This document shows positions 14,091-22,467 of a DNA stretch of 33,171 bases, piece after piece (the stretch's first letter is position 1; each line of letters starts with the position of its first letter). The stretch is from a virus. Under the pieces are notes generated by a model. The model did not search any database. It had not been told where the DNA came from and worked only from the letters and a program-made list of their open reading frames with translations. A program made the position numbers and the translations under genes. The DNA lies in the IMG/VR virus record IMGVR_UViG_3300042907_001875, positions 1-33,171 of that record; one strand, given 5' to 3'.

Positions 14091-14800
14091 TGGATAGGTC
14101 AAAGATTTACTCGGCACGAAAAATAATTGAAACAGCAGCAGCCCAAGCACCTGCAGGACATAAATTCTTTTTGTTTTCAGGAGGAAAGGATAGTTTAATT
14201 GCCTGTCATTTAGCGAAACAGACAATCGGGCTCGTTGACGGATTTTGTGAGCTTAGCCTTTTGCCTAAAAAAACAGAAGATGAAGTTAAGTTTTTAGCAG
14301 AACATTACGGATACAATATTCAGTTTTCAAATAAATTAAACCCTGTCGCTTTTTCAGAAATTTGGGACTCTCAAATTTGCAATCCAAGGTGGAGGCCTTC
14401 TACTCTTGACAAAGAAAGACATTGGAAAGCAATTCCCGAGTTTGCAAAAAAAACGAATGCAGGGCTTATGCTATTTGGCAGAAGGAAGCAAGAGAACACT
14501 ATTCCGTCACCGATATACTTTAAAAAAAGTTTAAAGGCTATACAGGTTCACCCGATTTTAGATTGGACTCTGCAGGACGTATGGGACTATATCAATGAAA
14601 ACAAATTGCCTTTTCCTTCATGTTATACCGATGGTTCAAAGCATTTGTTTACTTGGGTTTCTTTGGCTCATGAAGTATTTAAGAGGACAGGTTCAAGAAA
14701 AGAGACGTATGATTTGATTTGGAAGTATGCTCCTGAATATTTAATCATAAGGGCAAAACAAGAGGAATTTGCAAACAGTTACATAAACACAAAAAAATGA
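14090..14800 (+). CDS. PAPS-reductase-like PP-loop protein
   Basis: A 236-residue PP-loop protein: FSGGKDSLIACHLAK with the ATP loop at 30-35, GRRKQENTIPS at 130-140, and HPILDWTLQDVWDYI at 154-168 followed by LPFPSCYTDG. These are landmarks of the PAPS reductase/CysH family. The C-terminal ECGxH motif with the catalytic cysteine of assimilatory reductases is absent, so it is probably not a functional CysH. The start overlaps the cupin stop (TAATG) and its end overlaps the next gene (ATGA). An annotation as a sulfur-assimilation auxiliary gene would likely be wrong. Confidence 0.85.
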   Translation: MDRSKIYSARKIIETAAAQAPAGHKFFLFSGGKDSLIACHLAKQTIGLVDGFCELSLLPKKTEDEVKFLAEHYGYNIQFSNKLNPVAFSEIWDSQICNPRWRPSTLDKERHWKAIPEFAKKTNAGLMLFGRRKQENTIPSPIYFKKSLKAIQVHPILDWTLQDVWDYINENKLPFPSCYTDGSKHLFTWVSLAHEVFKRTGSRKETYDLIWKYAPEYLIIRAKQEEFANSYINTKK

Positions 14801-15996
14801 CTTTAGTAAGAAGAAAAGAATATTCAGAGCAGGACGTTTATTCAAAAGCACTTGACAGAATCAGGTATTTATTTACAGCCTTTGATAATATAGTAGTAAG
14901 TTTTTCTGCAGGAAAGGATTCAACTGTAGTGTTAAACTTGACCGAAATAGTCGCAAAGGAGTTAGGTAGGTCGTTTCAAATAAACTTTTTTGATGAGGAG
15001 GCAATTCACCCTCCGACAATTGAATACGCTGAAAGGACACGCGAAAAGTTCGGTGACTCATTCCATTGGTACTGTCTTGAATTCAAACACAGGAACGCTT
15101 GTTCAAACGAAGAACCTTTTTGGTATTGTTGGGACTCTGAAAAGAAAGACCTTTGGGTTCGTAATTTGCCCAAAAATGCGATTACTTCTGACCCTCTTTT
15201 TTACAAAGGACTTTCGTTCCAAGAATTCAGCTCGTTGAAGCCGAGAAGGAGTGACGGTTTAACAGTTCAATTGACAGGGGTTAGGACACAGGAAAGTTTC
15301 CGAAGAATGAAGGCCGTTAGCGCAAAAAAGAATGATAACTATATCGCGAGGGAAGGTCACGTTTCAATTGCTCACCCGATTTACGATTGGAGCAGTGAGG
15401 ACGTTTGGTTGGCGGTCCATAAATTTGGTTGGGACTATAATAAGACCTACGATATATTTAATCAAACAAAATTGAACAATAAGTTTTTGGCGCAAAGAGT
15501 TTGCCCTCCATTTGGTGAGGAGCCTTTAAGAGGCTTATGGATCTATGCCGAGTGCTTTCCTGAAATGTGGCATAAAATGTTAGCAAGAGTTAAGGGAGTT
15601 GCTACAGCGTGGAGGTATGCAAACACCGAACTTTATGGAATCGGTAAAAAGGCAAAGCCCGACGGAATGACCTTTAAAGAGTGGATTGAAATTATTCTTG
15701 AAAGTTACGACACGATTGACATTGTCGCTGTAAAGAAGAACATAAATTCAATCATAAAAAGACATTACGATAAAACAGACGACAGCATTCCCGATGAGAA
15801 TGTTCACCCTTTGACAGGTACGTCTTGGGCTTTCCTTTGTAAGTTAGCCATAAAAGGTGACTTTAAAGGACGTACAGGACCCGCTCTTGAATCAGCCGCG
15901 ATTAAAGCTCAACGTGATTTAGGATTTACTACATTTGACCAAGCAATTGAAAAATTTGGAAGTGAAAAATATAAATTAAAAAGACGTAAAAAATGA
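14797..15996 (+). CDS. ibrA: IbrA-like PAPS-reductase-family protein
   Basis: A 399-residue protein with PP-loop SFSAGKDST (35-43), GVRTQESFRR (161-170) and HPIYDWSSEDVW (193-204), plus a long C-terminal extension (about 240-399) of the type seen in IbrA/DUF3440 proteins. The closest named relative I recognise is IbrA of an E. coli genetic island, which acts with the ParB-like IbrB to switch on prophage eib genes. As in IbrA there is no ECGxH motif. The next gene, overlapping by 4 bases, is an IbrB-like ParB protein, so the pair is preserved in order. Confidence 0.82.
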   Translation: MTLVRRKEYSEQDVYSKALDRIRYLFTAFDNIVVSFSAGKDSTVVLNLTEIVAKELGRSFQINFFDEEAIHPPTIEYAERTREKFGDSFHWYCLEFKHRNACSNEEPFWYCWDSEKKDLWVRNLPKNAITSDPLFYKGLSFQEFSSLKPRRSDGLTVQLTGVRTQESFRRMKAVSAKKNDNYIAREGHVSIAHPIYDWSSEDVWLAVHKFGWDYNKTYDIFNQTKLNNKFLAQRVCPPFGEEPLRGLWIYAECFPEMWHKMLARVKGVATAWRYANTELYGIGKKAKPDGMTFKEWIEIILESYDTIDIVAVKKNINSIIKRHYDKTDDSIPDENVHPLTGTSWAFLCKLAIKGDFKGRTGPALESAAIKAQRDLGFTTFDQAIEKFGSEKYKLKRRKK

Positions 15997-16490
15997 AACA
16001 GCCTTTAGATGAAATTAATTGGATTGATAGAGAACTATTAAAGCCAAACAATTATAACCCGAACAAAGTTGCTCCTGCAGAAATGAAGCTTCTTAAAATA
16101 TCAATTCTTGAAGACGGTTGGACTCAACCTATCGTTATTAACCCTGACCATACAATCGTTGACGGTTTCCACAGGTGGACTGTTTCGGGCTCAAAAGAAA
16201 TTTATGCTCTCACCGGAGGGAAGGTGCCGACAGTTATGGTTCACCCTAAAGACAAGGCTCAACAGCAAATGGCCACGATACGTCATAACAGGGCGAGAGG
16301 TACTCATGGAGTTCTTGAAATGTCAGACATAGTTACCGATATGGTTAACCAAGGAGTAACAGGTGAGGAAATCATGTCAAGATTAATGATGGAAAAGGAA
16401 GAAGTAGTTAGGTTGCTTTTTAGAGCAGGTATCCCAAAGTCAGAAGTGTTTAAGGATAAAGAATTTTCAAAGTCATGGACTCCAAAATAA
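15993..16490 (+). CDS. ibrB: IbrB-like ParB/sulfiredoxin-fold protein
   Basis: A 165-residue ParB/Srx-fold protein: LKPNNYNPN (16-24), LEDGWTQPIVIN (39-50), the nucleotide-site motif VDGFHRW (56-62) equivalent to the GCHR region of sulfiredoxin, and RHNRARGTHG (97-106). This matches the IbrB type. The C-terminal third is helical. It overlaps the IbrA-like gene by 4 bases and is followed after one base by the small terminase gene. Its function may be to guide the partner PP-loop enzyme to DNA, or transcriptional control as described for IbrAB in E. coli. Confidence 0.83.
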   Translation: MKQPLDEINWIDRELLKPNNYNPNKVAPAEMKLLKISILEDGWTQPIVINPDHTIVDGFHRWTVSGSKEIYALTGGKVPTVMVHPKDKAQQQMATIRHNRARGTHGVLEMSDIVTDMVNQGVTGEEIMSRLMMEKEEVVRLLFRAGIPKSEVFKDKEFSKSWTPK

Positions 16491-16491
16491 T

Positions 16492-16992
16492 ATGAATAAC
16501 AGGAACGCATACATTGATTTTATAACTGACCATTTAAAGACAGGGAACGTATCACGACAAAATGTGATGTCTGCTTTTGGCAAGAAATGGCAAACAAGCG
16601 AAAGAACGTTTGATAGAGCGTGGAAGGTCGCCAATGAGCACTATTCAGAGTATTTAGATGTTCTTAAAAAAGCAAAGGACAGCGAGCATACCGAGGAACA
16701 GTTGACAATAATCAAGACAAAAATAGGCAGCAAAACAGAACGTCTTTTGAATTACAAAGCAGAGGTTGACAATTGCATTTATGAACTATCAAACAATAAA
16801 ACATTTGACACAGTGGTCGTAAATGGCAGGGTGCAAAAAGTATCGCGTGAATTAAGCGTGTCTGAGCGTTCAAGATTACGAACTGTTATCATAGGACTGC
16901 AGACTGAAATAAGTAAAATAGAGGGAGACTATGCTCCTGCAAAGGGCGAAATGAAGGTTACCAATGAGCAGCCTCTTTTCAAACTTGATTAA
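16492..16992 (+). CDS. terS: Terminase small subunit-like protein
   Basis: A 166-residue protein directly ahead of the large terminase. The N-terminal half (about 5-50, with a WQTSERTFDRAWKVA helix-turn-helix-like segment) should bind the packaging site. The C-terminal helix RLRTVIIGLQTEISKIEGDYAP (about 131-152) is a pattern of Bacteroidota phage small terminases. It recognises phage DNA and presents it to the large subunit. It starts one base after the IbrB-like stop, so packaging genes are transcribed with the cupin/PAPS-reductase operon. Confidence 0.78.
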   Translation: MNNRNAYIDFITDHLKTGNVSRQNVMSAFGKKWQTSERTFDRAWKVANEHYSEYLDVLKKAKDSEHTEEQLTIIKTKIGSKTERLLNYKAEVDNCIYELSNNKTFDTVVVNGRVQKVSRELSVSERSRLRTVIIGLQTEISKIEGDYAPAKGEMKVTNEQPLFKLD

Positions 16993-16995
16993 TAA

Positions 16996-18147
16996 ATGGC
17001 CTTTCAAATAACCACAGCATTAAAGAAAATTTATGCAATGAAGTCACCTATTCGGGTGGTTCAAGGTGGGACTTATGCATCAAAGACGTATTCAATAATT
17101 CCGATACTTATAGATCGTGCAATTCGTGAGAAAGGTTTAAAGATTACGATTGTCGCTGAAACTTTAGGAGCAGTAAAAGACGGTGCTTTAGATATTTTCA
17201 AAGAAATAATGAAGGACACGAACAGGTGGAATGAGAATAGTTTTATAAACAGCCCTCTCCAATATACCTTTGCAAGTGGCAGCAAGATTCAATTTAAAGC
17301 GTTCGATGAGGCAGGGAAGGCTCACGCTGCAGGAAAGCGAGATATACTCTTTCTGAATGAAGCAAACTACATCAAGTGGGAAATAGCGAATCAACTTATG
17401 GGAAGGTCTGATGAGGTTTATATTGACTTCAATCCTTCAAGAGCATTTTGGGTTCATGATGAGGTTTTACCTATGAAGGCAGCCGAGTTTCTTTTGCTGA
17501 CCTATCTTGATAATGAAGCCCTATCACCGAATAAACTTGAAGAACTTTTAGAAAAAAAGGAAAAGGGAAAGCACTCTGAATATTGGGCAAATTGGTGGAG
17601 GGTTTATGGCCTCGGTGAAATAGGAACTTTGCAGGGCGCAATATTTCAAAATTGGCAGGAGGGTGAATTTGATGATAGTTTGCCTTTTGTTTATGGCCAA
17701 GACTTTGGTTTCAAAGACCCTGACACTTTAATAAAGGTAGCAATTGATAAAAAGAAAAAGATTATTTATGCAGATGAGGTAATGTATAGGTCAGGGAACT
17801 CATCAGAAAGGTTGATTCAAGAAATGAATTCATTGATCAAAAATAAAAACACTTTAATTGTGGCCGATTGTGCTGATGCCCGAGGCATCACAAACATTTC
17901 AATCGCAGGTTTCAATATCAAACCCGCAGCAAAAGGAGCCGATTCTGTGAGGAATACTATCAAGAGAATGCAGGACTATCAGATAATCGTAACACCCAAC
18001 AGCCTGAACTTAAAGGAGGAATTAAGGGCTTATACTTGGCATGATAAGAAGTCTGAAACACCTATTGATGCAATGAATCATTTAATTGACCCTTTGAGGT
18101 ATGCCTTTGATGAATTAATTCCTGCAGTCGCTTTTTATTTTGGTTAA
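16996..18147 (+). CDS. terL: Terminase large subunit
   Basis: A 383-residue packaging motor. ATPase: variant Walker A GGTYASKT at 24-31, Walker B DILFLNE at about 116-122. Nuclease (RNase H fold): YGQDFGFKDPDT with Asp236, VADCAD with Asp291, and the late PIDAMNHLIDPLRYAFDEL with the third acidic site. It cuts concatemeric DNA and drives it into the prohead through the portal. It is short but complete compared with the usual 400-500 residues. Whether the phage packages by headful or cohesive ends cannot be read from this. Confidence 0.95.
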   Translation: MAFQITTALKKIYAMKSPIRVVQGGTYASKTYSIIPILIDRAIREKGLKITIVAETLGAVKDGALDIFKEIMKDTNRWNENSFINSPLQYTFASGSKIQFKAFDEAGKAHAAGKRDILFLNEANYIKWEIANQLMGRSDEVYIDFNPSRAFWVHDEVLPMKAAEFLLLTYLDNEALSPNKLEELLEKKEKGKHSEYWANWWRVYGLGEIGTLQGAIFQNWQEGEFDDSLPFVYGQDFGFKDPDTLIKVAIDKKKKIIYADEVMYRSGNSSERLIQEMNSLIKNKNTLIVADCADARGITNISIAGFNIKPAAKGADSVRNTIKRMQDYQIIVTPNSLNLKEELRAYTWHDKKSETPIDAMNHLIDPLRYAFDELIPAVAFYFG

Positions 18148-18157
18148 AAAAAAGAAT

Positions 18158-18165
18158 TACATTTG
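18158..18165 (+). promoter_or_regulatory. Putative promoter before the portal gene
   Basis: TACATTTG matches the TAnnTTTG box, 18 bases ahead of ATG 18184. TTTTG at 18138-18142 could be the -33 element but the 15-base gap is short. Confidence 0.5.
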
Positions 18166-18183
18166 TAAAAAAATAACTATAAA

Positions 18184-19455
18184 ATGGGATTTATAAATTG
18201 GATTAGGTCACTCGGAACTACGGAGCAACAACGAGAAAATATTTATAAAATGTTTGGAAGTTTTGCAGCGAACTCATTAGCTTTAAATAATGGCTCTTTA
18301 ATAAGTCAAAGTTATGGTTCTAATGTAGATGTTTATTCAATAATCAGAAAGATAGTTGACGTAAGCAAGGCACAGGAATGGATAGTTGAACGAAGGTTTA
18401 ACAATGGAACGTGGAAGGAAGTCCAAAATAGCACCCTCTTTGATTTAATGGCAAACCCAAATCCTGCTAAAGGCTATAATTGGGGAGATGTTCATGAGTT
18501 GATATTACTATACCTATTAACCACAGGGAACGCTTACATCAAATGTGGAACTACTATAGAGGGGGATATTTACCAAGACATTGACATTTTGCCTTCTGAC
18601 TCAGTGACAATTCAATCAAACCAAGACTTCTTTATTCCTAAATATAAGTACCTGTTTACTTATGGAAGGACTCACAGAGAGTTTACAATGGAGGAGATAT
18701 CTCACATTAAATTCCATAACCCTTGTTTCAATTCTTTTAATGAAGACCTTTATGGTTTAAGCCCGATTCAAGTTGCTGCAATGGTAGTTAAAACAGGGAA
18801 CGACAGGTGGGAAGCCGATGCAGCACTCCTTCAAAACAGAGGGGCTATAGGTATGATAACCGATAAGTCAAATATACCAATGACTCCCGAACAAGCAAAG
18901 GAAGCCCAAAATACTTGGAACAACGAAACAGGTGGCACTCATAATTTCGGTAAAATAAAAGTCACCAATAAGGACCTCGGGTTTATCCAAATGGCTATGA
19001 GCTCAACCGATTTGCAGTTAATTGAAAAAGGGGTCGTGAACACTCGTGCACTCTGTAATGTTTATGGTCTTGATTCATCATTATTCAATGACCCCGAAAA
19101 TAAGACTTACAATAATAGGTTAGAAGCGGAGAAGGCAATGTATACAAATTGCATCATTCCATTAAGCAAAAAGGTTTGTGATGGACTTTCATTCATTATC
19201 AAGAATCATTATCCTGTAGGCGAATATAGATTGCGTCAAGACTTTTCAGGTGTTGAAGCTTTACAGGAGGACAAGTTAAGGAAGGCTCAAATATTTACTA
19301 TGGTAAAACAAAACGGAATATTAACAGCCAACGAAGTAAGAAGGGAGTTAGACTATGAAACTTTGCCCGAGGATAACGCTGATATTTTAATGATTGGTGG
19401 GGTGCCGATTGCAAATACTCCCGAGGAACAAAAAAATATTCCTGCAGTAAATTAA
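18184..19455 (+). CDS. Portal protein, HK97 type
   Basis: A 423-residue phage portal: LLTTGNAYIKC (about 115-125), DIDILPSDSVTI, HIKFHNP, YGLSPIQVAAMVV (about 194-206), a central region about the DAALLQNRGAIGM helix, and the late NGILTANEVRREL (about 377-389) before the flexible end. The dodecameric portal is the DNA entry channel and the binding site of terminase and connector. It is preceded by a TAnnTTTG box and followed by a micro-ORF and the prohead protease, as in the usual HK97-like order. Confidence 0.95.
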   Translation: MGFINWIRSLGTTEQQRENIYKMFGSFAANSLALNNGSLISQSYGSNVDVYSIIRKIVDVSKAQEWIVERRFNNGTWKEVQNSTLFDLMANPNPAKGYNWGDVHELILLYLLTTGNAYIKCGTTIEGDIYQDIDILPSDSVTIQSNQDFFIPKYKYLFTYGRTHREFTMEEISHIKFHNPCFNSFNEDLYGLSPIQVAAMVVKTGNDRWEADAALLQNRGAIGMITDKSNIPMTPEQAKEAQNTWNNETGGTHNFGKIKVTNKDLGFIQMAMSSTDLQLIEKGVVNTRALCNVYGLDSSLFNDPENKTYNNRLEAEKAMYTNCIIPLSKKVCDGLSFIIKNHYPVGEYRLRQDFSGVEALQEDKLRKAQIFTMVKQNGILTANEVRRELDYETLPEDNADILMIGGVPIANTPEEQKNIPAVN

Positions 19456-19463
19456 ATTATTCA

Positions 19464-19471
19464 TACATTTG
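19464..19471 (+). promoter_or_regulatory. Putative -7 box before the micro-ORF/protease genes
   Basis: TACATTTG fits TAnnTTTG and lies 12 bases before ATG 19484, so the transcript would have a very short leader. No -33 TTTG is seen at the right distance. Confidence 0.4.
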
Positions 19472-19483
19472 ACATCGAAAGAA

Positions 19484-19570
19484 ATGGCAAAATTATCAAA
19501 GAAAGAAGTTGAAGAAGTAAAAAAAGCGAGGGAGCAATTAGTAAAAACAAAGAAAATTGTGAAAAAATGA
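19484..19570 (+). CDS. 28-residue, highly charged helical micro-protein
   Basis: Frame from ATG 19484 to TGA 19568-19570; the stop overlaps the protease ATG (ATGA), a typical sign of a real, coupled gene. The product starts MAKLSKKEVEEVKKAREQ and is almost entirely Lys, Glu and Val/Leu in a heptad-like arrangement, so a single amphipathic helix. It lies where phages may carry a scaffold-related or leader peptide. It is too short to assign, and it could serve only to couple translation. Confidence 0.5.
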   Translation: MAKLSKKEVEEVKKAREQLVKTKKIVKK

Positions 19571-20379
19571 CCGAGTTTGCAACGAAAGAATTAAAGTTTA
19601 AACACTTCAAAGACAATGCGAAGTTGTATATCGCGCAAAAGAAAGCATCAATGAAAATTGCTGACTCTGTAATTTGCCCTGTAAGCGAGTCAAAAGTAGT
19701 TAAGCAATCAGCTAATAAGGACGACTACGAAGATACGTTAGAGTTAATAAAAAGCATATCAGTCAAAGCTATAATCAATACAACGAACGTTCTTGATTCT
19801 CATGGAGACGTCCACATTAAAGGCTTATGGAAAAAGACTTTAAGTGAGCAAAGACAATTATATCTCCTGCAGGAGCATAAAATGGTATTTGAAAACATCA
19901 TTTCAGATGAGGTTAAAGCAAGTGCCGAAATGTATTCGTGGTCTGATTTAGGTTATCCTTCATTTGCAGGAGTAACAGAAGCTTTGGTTTTCAATGCAAA
20001 AGTAGAGGCTGAAAGAAATGAATATATGTTTGAGCAGTACACTAAAGGTTATGTTAGGAATCATTCTGTAGGAATGCAATACGTGACCTTGTTTCTTTGC
20101 ATAAATTCAAGTGACTCTTACTATGCCGAGGAGAAAGCAAATTGGGACAAGTACATTGGGCAGGTAGTAAACAGACAAGATGCCGAGGAACAGGGAATGT
20201 TTTGGGCTGTTACCGAAGCTAAAATCATTGAAGGAAGTGCTGTCGTAATTGGCAGTAATCAATATACTCCGACCATTTCGGTTGAGAGCAAAGTCATTGA
20301 AGCCGATATAATCACTTCAAAAGAGTCGGATACCTCCACTCAATTCACTAAAAACAAATTAATTCACTTATTAAACTAA
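19567..20379 (+). CDS. Prohead (head maturation) protease, S78-like
   Basis: A 270-residue protein between portal and capsid genes. The pattern NTTNVLDSHGDVHIKGLW (71-88), QEHK with catalytic-type His104, and RNHSVGMQY with Ser167 matches the HK97 prohead protease family (peptidase S78), in which His and Ser form the catalytic centre. The protease removes the scaffold domain of the capsid protein and itself during maturation. The C-terminal part (about 215-270) is less conserved and may be a scaffold-like tail. Confidence 0.85.
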   Translation: MTEFATKELKFKHFKDNAKLYIAQKKASMKIADSVICPVSESKVVKQSANKDDYEDTLELIKSISVKAIINTTNVLDSHGDVHIKGLWKKTLSEQRQLYLLQEHKMVFENIISDEVKASAEMYSWSDLGYPSFAGVTEALVFNAKVEAERNEYMFEQYTKGYVRNHSVGMQYVTLFLCINSSDSYYAEEKANWDKYIGQVVNRQDAEEQGMFWAVTEAKIIEGSAVVIGSNQYTPTISVESKVIEADIITSKESDTSTQFTKNKLIHLLN

Positions 20380-20384
20380 AAAAA

Positions 20385-21698
20385 ATGAACAAAGAATTTA
20401 AAGAATTAAAGGGCGAGGAGTTAAATACCTTTTTAAAGGATGCTTCTCCTGAACAATTAGCTGAGTATTACAATGCTAAAAATGAAGCTTCAAGATTAGA
20501 GATTAAAAGGTTAATTGATGAAAGTGCTGAAAAGAATCTTGCTACGATAAAGGAAATGCAGGAGAATTTGGCACAGGATAGAATTGACCAAATGAAATCT
20601 TTGAATGAAATTCTAAAGCAGCACGGTCTTATGATCAAAAAGTTATCTGAAAACGAAAAAAGCGGAACTAATTTAACTTTTAAAGACAGCGTTCGCAAAG
20701 GTTTGGAGGATAATATTGAAAAATTAAAAGCGTTAAAGAACGGTGAACTTCATGACATCAAAGGAAATGAGTTTTCTTTTGCGACAAAGGCTGCAGGAGA
20801 CATGACCATTACAGGTAATGTTTCAGGTGGTAACGTTCCTGTAGAGCAAAGAATCACAGGTTTAAATGTTATTGCGACTCGCAGAGTACGTTTAATGGAT
20901 TTGTTTGCAAGTGGAACAGCGACTTCAAACATCATTTCTTGGGTTTATCAAGCTAACAAAGACGGTTCTGCAGGTGGAACAGCGGAAGGAGCAACAAAGA
21001 ATCAAATTGACTATGATTTAGTAGTGGCTTCACAAGCAGTGATTAAGCGTACTGCATTTATTAAAGTTTCTACAGAAATGTTAGATGATATTGATTTCAT
21101 TAACGCTGAAATTAACAATGAGTTGTTAAGAGAATTAATGAAGGACGTTGAGAATACAGCCTACAGTGGTAACGGAACAGCACCGAATTTAAATGGTATC
21201 AGAACAGTTGCTACAGCATTTGCTGCAGGAACTTTCGCGACAGGTTCAGCGAATGAAGTTGACAATCCAAACGAAGTTGACGTTTTAGTGGTGGCAATGA
21301 ATCAAATTGCACTTGCAGAACAAGAAATGCCAACAGCTATTTTGTTAAACCCGACAACAATTGCAGCTTTGAAAACCAAAAAGGTATCAAGCACCGACAA
21401 AAGATATATCGAAAGATTGTCATTGGTTGCAGGTCAATTATTATTGGACGGAGTGCCTATGATACCAACTACACTTGTAACTGTAGGAACGTATTTAGTA
21501 GGAGCATTTGATATGGCTACATTATACACGAAGCAAGGAGTTAGAATCTCAATTGGTTTGGACGGAAACGACTTCACCAAGAATTTGAGAACTATTATTG
21601 CTGAGTGGAGAGGTGCTTTAGTAACCAAAAATAACGATAGAACAGCGTTCGTTAAAGGTACTTTTGCGACTGATATTGCAGCAATCAAAAAAGCATAG
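20385..21698 (+). CDS. Major capsid protein, HK97 fold
   Basis: A 437-residue protein with an N-terminal helical, charged region (about 1-110; DESAEKNLATIKEMQENLAQ and following) that would be the cleaved delta/scaffold domain, then the HK97 core from about residue 125: NVPVEQRITGLNVIATRRVR, VASQAVIKRTAFIKVSTEM, NELLRELMKDVENTAYSG, and the late GVRISIGLDGNDFTKN region. It is followed within a few bases by a perfect hairpin terminator, in line with high-level expression. The start follows an A-rich tract (aaactaaaaaaaatg). Confidence 0.95.
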   Translation: MNKEFKELKGEELNTFLKDASPEQLAEYYNAKNEASRLEIKRLIDESAEKNLATIKEMQENLAQDRIDQMKSLNEILKQHGLMIKKLSENEKSGTNLTFKDSVRKGLEDNIEKLKALKNGELHDIKGNEFSFATKAAGDMTITGNVSGGNVPVEQRITGLNVIATRRVRLMDLFASGTATSNIISWVYQANKDGSAGGTAEGATKNQIDYDLVVASQAVIKRTAFIKVSTEMLDDIDFINAEINNELLRELMKDVENTAYSGNGTAPNLNGIRTVATAFAAGTFATGSANEVDNPNEVDVLVVAMNQIALAEQEMPTAILLNPTTIAALKTKKVSSTDKRYIERLSLVAGQLLLDGVPMIPTTLVTVGTYLVGAFDMATLYTKQGVRISIGLDGNDFTKNLRTIIAEWRGALVTKNNDRTAFVKGTFATDIAAIKKA

Positions 21699-21705
21699 TT
21701 TAAAC

Positions 21706-21735
21706 GGGAGGGGAAACCCTCCCTTTATTAATTTT
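21706..21735 (+). terminator. Intrinsic terminator after the capsid gene
   Basis: GGGAGGG at 21706-21712 pairs perfectly with CCCTCCC at 21717-21723 around a GAAA tetraloop; T-rich sequence follows (TTTATTAATTTTT). It begins 7 bases after the capsid stop. Partial read-through must supply the next genes, as I find no clear promoter between. Confidence 0.9.
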
Positions 21736-21750
21736 TCAATATAAAAAGCA

Positions 21751-21957
21751 ATGGCAAAATCAAAACAAGTTGAATCAAGCGACGTTCAGGAGTCAGTTGA
21801 GGTAGCAGTACCAAAGACTTACAAAAACCCTTCAGAACCAACAGAAATAGTTATTATCAAGAGTGGTGAAGGTATGCAGGAAGGCGAAATCTTTAATGTA
21901 GGGATACAGGTAGCAGACGTTTTAGTATCAAGAGGCTTTGCAAAAATCGTTGAATAA
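21751..21957 (+). CDS. Small hypothetical head-region protein (68 aa)
   Basis: The N-terminal 30 residues are polar and Ser/Glu/Lys-rich (MAKSKQVESSDVQESVEVAV); the rest (EIVIIKSGEGMQEGEIFNVG, then VSRGFAKIVE) is a compact alpha/beta pattern seen in small proteins next to the capsid gene of many phages. A decoration, completion or connector accessory role is plausible. It ends directly against the next start (TAAATG). Confidence 0.65.
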   Translation: MAKSKQVESSDVQESVEVAVPKTYKNPSEPTEIVIIKSGEGMQEGEIFNVGIQVADVLVSRGFAKIVE

Positions 21958-22467
21958 ATGGGAATAATTATCAATCTTTCGGACTTTAAAGGAAATTACG
22001 CAATTGCGACTGATGTTTATACGTCAGCGGAATTAACTGAATACATTGAGGAACGTGAAGAAAGGATACTTATTGAACTTTTAGGAAAGGAATTGTATGA
22101 CCTTTTTGTAGCTGATTTAGTTGGCGGAGTGCCTCAATCTTTAAAGTTTCTAAAGATATACAATAAGTTTTTTGAGGTAATAAATGATGAAAACGTTGAT
22201 AGTCAGGGAATGGTTATCATGTTAGCAAAGTTTATCTATGCAGGATTCTCTTCCGAGCAAAGCCAAAACAATACTATTGCAGGAAACTCGCAAAGTCAAA
22301 GCACAATTAATTTACCGAGCAAGATAAATTACAATACTATAATGTTCAGATTTAATGAGGCCTTGTCTTCTTATTTATCAATTCAGTATTTTATTGAGGA
22401 GTATTTCATTGATCTTGAATATACAGGATATGATGGAAGATTAAAACTACCTATCTCATGGGCTTAA
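21958..22467 (+). CDS. Head-tail connector-like protein (gp6-like)
   Basis: A 169-residue, mostly helical protein (SAELTEYIEEREERILIELLGKELYDLF, about 22-49, then three further helices) of the form seen in neck/adaptor proteins downstream of the capsid gene in Bacteroidota phages. It would bind under the portal. Assignment is from helical pattern, length and gene order, not from a sequence signature. It overlaps the next gene by 10 bases. Confidence 0.6.
   Translation: MGIIINLSDFKGNYAIATDVYTSAELTEYIEEREERILIELLGKELYDLFVADLVGGVPQSLKFLKIYNKFFEVINDENVDSQGMVIMLAKFIYAGFSSEQSQNNTIAGNSQSQSTINLPSKINYNTIMFRFNEALSSYLSIQYFIEEYFIDLEYTGYDGRLKLPISWA

Noticed and set aside
14090-15996. Assimilatory cysH pair
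   Set aside because: Both lack the catalytic ECGxH motif; see finding.
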